Shown piece by piece: positions 61,717-64,000 of a DNA stretch of 64,000 nucleotides. The translations under genes were made by a program, and so were the position numbers. This stretch comes from Paractinoplanes ovalisporus. GTDB lineage: Bacteria > Actinomycetota > Actinomycetes > Mycobacteriales > Micromonosporaceae. The stretch spans positions 1 through 64,000 of the forward strand of contig NZ_JAENHP010000018.1 of assembly GCF_016834655.1 (NCBI RefSeq), written 5' to 3'. Below the pieces are notes generated by a model. The model had not been told where the DNA came from and searched no databases. It worked only from the letters and a program-made list of their open reading frames with translations. How positions within the stretch are numbered: the stretch's first letter is position 1; every line of letters begins with the position of its first letter.

Positions 61717-61971
61717 TCAGGCGGTAGGAGCGCCGACCCGCAGGCCGCCACGACGCTTGACCGCGCGTCGCTCGTCTTCGCTCATCCCGCCCCAGACGCC
61801 GGCATCCTGTCCGGACTCGAGTGCCCAGGTAAGGCAGTCCTCGGTCACGGGACACCGCCGGCACACGGCCTTGGCCTGCTCGACCTGCAGGAGCGCGGGG
61901 CCGGACGTCCCGATCGGGAAGAACAGCTCCGGGTCCTCGTCGCGGCAGATCGCATCGTGACGCCAGTCCAT
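61717..61971 (-). CDS. whiB1: WhiB1-type iron-sulfur regulator
   Basis: The product has 84 residues. MDWRHDAICRDEDPELFFP is nearly identical to mycobacterial WhiB1. Cluster cysteines are C9, C37, C40 and C46. GVWGGMSEDERRAVKRR is the DNA-binding end. WhiB1 is an NO-responsive essential regulator. AAGGAG precedes ATG 61971. Confidence 0.94.
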   Translation of the reverse strand: MDWRHDAICRDEDPELFFPIGTSGPALLQVEQAKAVCRRCPVTEDCLTWALESGQDAGVWGGMSEDERRAVKRRGGLRVGAPTA

Positions 61972-62440
61972 GGCGGCAACACTCCTTGTTTCGGATGGGG
62001 TAATGAATTGCGTTACTGGTTTTACCTATGCGTCGCGGTCGGTGGCCGACGGGAGCGCACCCGTCTGCTCGCCGTGCGTAGCAAGCTTTTGTGTTTGGTA
62101 GCCGTTCGGCGCTTCTTGATTAGGAACGCGCGCAACCAGCAACCGGTTACTTCTTATCGCTTGTGAATGCTTTCACGAACTCGTGCGATGTCAAGGGTAG
62201 CGCCGGAAGTTTCTCCGGGCGGGTGAGCTGGCTCACGCCCTCTTTGTCCGGATCTGAGGTCTTGCGTCAGAGCCGGTTGAACTACGCCTCCATCAATGTA
62301 GTACGGTCCGTGCCCTTCTGCCGACCTTTTGCCCGCGTTTCTGTAACGGATTGTGAGCTTGGGCGGAGTGGGCGGCCGACCGTGACCTGGTGGTCACCGA
62401 AGGTTGATCGGTTGATCGATCTTCTTCGACTACCCAGTGG
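61972..62440. other. Long upstream region of whiB1
   Basis: About 470 bases without a gene, AT-richer than the average. It holds the whiB1 promoter and a CRP-like palindrome. No hairpin or repeat of note. Confidence 0.5.
62162..62177. promoter_or_regulatory. CRP-like site upstream of whiB1
   Basis: TGTGA at 62162-62166, six bases, then TCACG at 62173-62177 match TGTGA-N6-TCACA in nine of ten positions. It lies about 190 bases from the whiB1 start. CRP controls whiB1 in M. tuberculosis. Confidence 0.55.
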
Positions 62441-63391
62441 TCAGCAGATCACACGTAGCGCCTCGGGGACGGACACGAAGTGCACCTTCTGCCGTTCGCC
62501 GAGATAGTCGCCATCGAGCTGGAAGGCCTGTGGCCGGGTCGCGACCACGGTGAACTCGTCCTGGTCGTGCAGGTGCACCACCTGCTTGCCGTGCGGCTCG
62601 GCCTTGCGCAGGGCGAGCTGGGCCATGGTGCGGCTCGTGCTGGTGACGGCGAGACCACGCAACGCCATCACGTCGAGGCCGCGGTCGAACGAGGCGCCCG
62701 GGCTCGGGTTGATCGGGCGATCACCGAGGTACGTCCACGGCGCGGTGTTCTGGATGATCACGGTCCCCAGCTCGGCCTCGGGCGGTTCGCCGGGGCGCTC
62801 GATGGTCAGCGGCGGGGACTTGCGGTCCTCGCCGTTGAGGAAATGACCGACGATCGACCGGAAGTAGAGGCCGGGGGTCGAGGTGCGGCCGCGGAGCCGG
62901 GCCTGCTCGACCCGGCGCACCACCGCGGCGTCCAGGCCCATGCCGGCGGCGAACGTGAAGTAGCGGTCGTCGGCGCGCCCGAGCCCGATCACCCGGTGCC
63001 GTCCGTCGCGCAGGCCGTCGAGGATCACGCTGGTGCCCTCGACCCAGTCGCGCGGCAGGCCGAGCGCGCGGGCGAAGACGTTGGTCGAACCGCCCGGGAC
63101 CACGGCGAGCGCCGGCAGCACCGAGGCGCGGGGGCCGGTCAGCCCGCTCAGCACGGCCTCGGCGGTCATCAGGCCGTTCACGGCCTCGTTGACCGTGCCG
63201 TCGCCGCCCAGGGTGACCACCACGTCGACCCCGCTCTCGGCGGCGGCCCGGGCCAGCGTCGCGGCGTGCCCGCGGCGGGTCGTGTATTCCACCGACAGCT
63301 CGACCGCGCTGCGCAGTGCCCTGACCAGGACGTCCCGGCTGCGCTCGCTGGTGGTCGTGGCCTTGGGGTTGACCAGCAGTAACGCTCGCAT
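62441..63391 (-). CDS. Diacylglycerol-kinase family lipid kinase
   Basis: The product has 316 residues. LLVNPKATTTSERS and VVVTLGGDGTVNEAVNGL are the ATP-binding motifs. VPGGSTNVFARALGLP is the GGT-N block. It phosphorylates diacylglycerol or a similar lipid. ATG 63391 is the conserved start. It reads away from the small membrane gene. Confidence 0.92.
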   Translation of the reverse strand: MRALLLVNPKATTTSERSRDVLVRALRSAVELSVEYTTRRGHAATLARAAAESGVDVVVTLGGDGTVNEAVNGLMTAEAVLSGLTGPRASVLPALAVVPGGSTNVFARALGLPRDWVEGTSVILDGLRDGRHRVIGLGRADDRYFTFAAGMGLDAAVVRRVEQARLRGRTSTPGLYFRSIVGHFLNGEDRKSPPLTIERPGEPPEAELGTVIIQNTAPWTYLGDRPINPSPGASFDRGLDVMALRGLAVTSTSRTMAQLALRKAEPHGKQVVHLHDQDEFTVVATRPQAFQLDGDYLGERQKVHFVSVPEALRVIC

Positions 63392-63443
63392 GCGCGGCAC
63401 TGTACCCAAGAGCACGCCAAAACTCTGTCGGTATGGTGCTCGA

Positions 63444-63839
63444 GTGACCGGTGAGAAGGCGAGCATTGACAACCCCGCGGCGCTGATGTGGGCGGTGCGG
63501 CTGCTCTTTCTGGAGTGCGCGGCCCTGGCCGGGCTCACCTTCTGGCTCGTGGTGCTCGATGTGACGGGTGATTCGGCGCACCTCGGCGTGGCCGTGGCGC
63601 TGACCGTTTTCGCCGCTCTCGGCGTGGCGGCGATCTTCTTCGTGGCCCGCGGGCTGGCCCGGCGCACCCGGGGCGCGCGCGGCCCGGCCATCGTCGTCCA
63701 GCTGTTCACCATCGCCACCGGTGGCTTCCTGGTTCAGGTCGGCCCGCTCTGGCTGGGCGTCGTGCTGATCCTGCTCGGGGTGCTCACGGCCCTGCTGATC
63801 GTGCTCCCGTCCAGCACAAGAGCGTTGGGCATCGATTAA
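63444..63839 (+). CDS. Small four-TM membrane protein
   Basis: The product has 131 residues with four TM helices (LLFLECAALAGLTFWLVVL; VAVALTVFAALGVAAIFFV; IVVQLFTIATGGFLVQVG; WLGVVLILLGVLTALLIVL). No family recognised. GTG 63444; the ribosome-binding site is weak. Confidence 0.8.
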   Translation: MTGEKASIDNPAALMWAVRLLFLECAALAGLTFWLVVLDVTGDSAHLGVAVALTVFAALGVAAIFFVARGLARRTRGARGPAIVVQLFTIATGGFLVQVGPLWLGVVLILLGVLTALLIVLPSSTRALGID

Positions 63840-63877
63840 TCGCATCCATTCGCACGCCCAGGGCCTACCCTGATGAC

Positions 63878-64000
63878 GTGACCGGATCAACGGTGCGCCC
63901 GCCCGCGTATCAGCTGCTGGCGGACGAGTTACGAGCCGACATCACCTCGGGGCGTCTGCAACCCGGCGAGCGACTGCCGCCGGAGCCCGAGTTGTGTGTC
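63878..64000 (+). CDS. GntR-family regulator, truncated by the window end
   Basis: Only 41 codons are present. PPAYQLLADELRADITSGRL and LQPGERLPPEPEL are the start of a GntR winged helix. The frame is open to base 64000. Confidence 0.82.
   Translation, partial: MTGSTVRPPAYQLLADELRADITSGRLQPGERLPPEPELCV

Overview
The window is high-GC actinobacterial chromosome. Its gene content (bL37, two WhiB proteins, SigR/RsrA, MacRS, PdtaS, an Fxs RiPP operon, DUF5709, abundant GTG starts) fits the family Micromonosporaceae; an Actinoplanes-like filamentous genus is my best inference, not proven. No rRNA, tRNA, CRISPR array, transposase or phage gene was seen. Most genes start at a clear ribosome-binding site, and many neighbours overlap by ATGA or GTGA.

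Layout. 0.2-1.8 kb: a repeat, a cupin and an AraC regulator. 2.1-11.3 kb: an FxSxx-COOH (Fxs) RiPP operon: precursor ending FQSAH, radical SAM/SPASM enzyme fused to an HExxH domain, AAC(3)-like acetyltransferase, TIR-like FxsC, a 1294-residue ParA-like/STAND/TPR protein, and a two-TM membrane protein. 11.3-13.8 kb: an alpha/beta hydrolase, a small protein and a probable DUF6745 protein, then a 41-bp tandem repeat. 14.3-19.6 kb: a complete, tightly overlapping STM4015-4014-4013-4012-4011 operon (LRR protein, ATP-grasp, phosphatase-fold hydrolase, two radical SAM enzymes) of unknown function. 19.7-30 kb: an SDR/TetR pair with three operator palindromes, a lamin-tail exoprotein, a pentapeptide protein, TerC, a repeat-rich protein, a spermidine-synthase fold protein, and malQ with a tiny downstream gene. 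30-34 kb: secreted polysaccharidases (GH46 chitosanase, GH16, and a GH16-like protein without its catalytic motif). 34-38 kb: MacRS and two RsbW-like ATP-binding proteins.

39-63 kb is the conserved actinobacterial neighbourhood known from the Mycobacterium tuberculosis Rv3219-Rv3228 region: hisN, rsgA, aroA, SRAP, a WhiB, sigR-rsrA, bL37, a biotin/lipoyl protein, pdtaS and whiB1. It is interrupted twice. At 46.2-55 kb sits a lineage-specific block in which three unrelated protein families each occur as two divergent paralogues (coiled-coil proteins; secreted repeat-tailed proteins; single-TM GRIHQW proteins), with a processive family-2 glycosyltransferase co-transcribed with one coiled-coil protein. 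At 57.9-61.4 kb sits an assimilatory sulfate reduction operon behind a Cys-containing leader peptide. The window ends with a diacylglycerol-kinase family enzyme, a small membrane protein and the start of a GntR regulator.

The best candidates for under-described biology are the Fxs operon with an intact HExxH motif and NLR-like partners, the STM4011-4015 operon, and the 46.2-55 kb paralogue block. Family names are recalled from memory without a database search. Motifs, overlaps and coordinates were read from the sequence.
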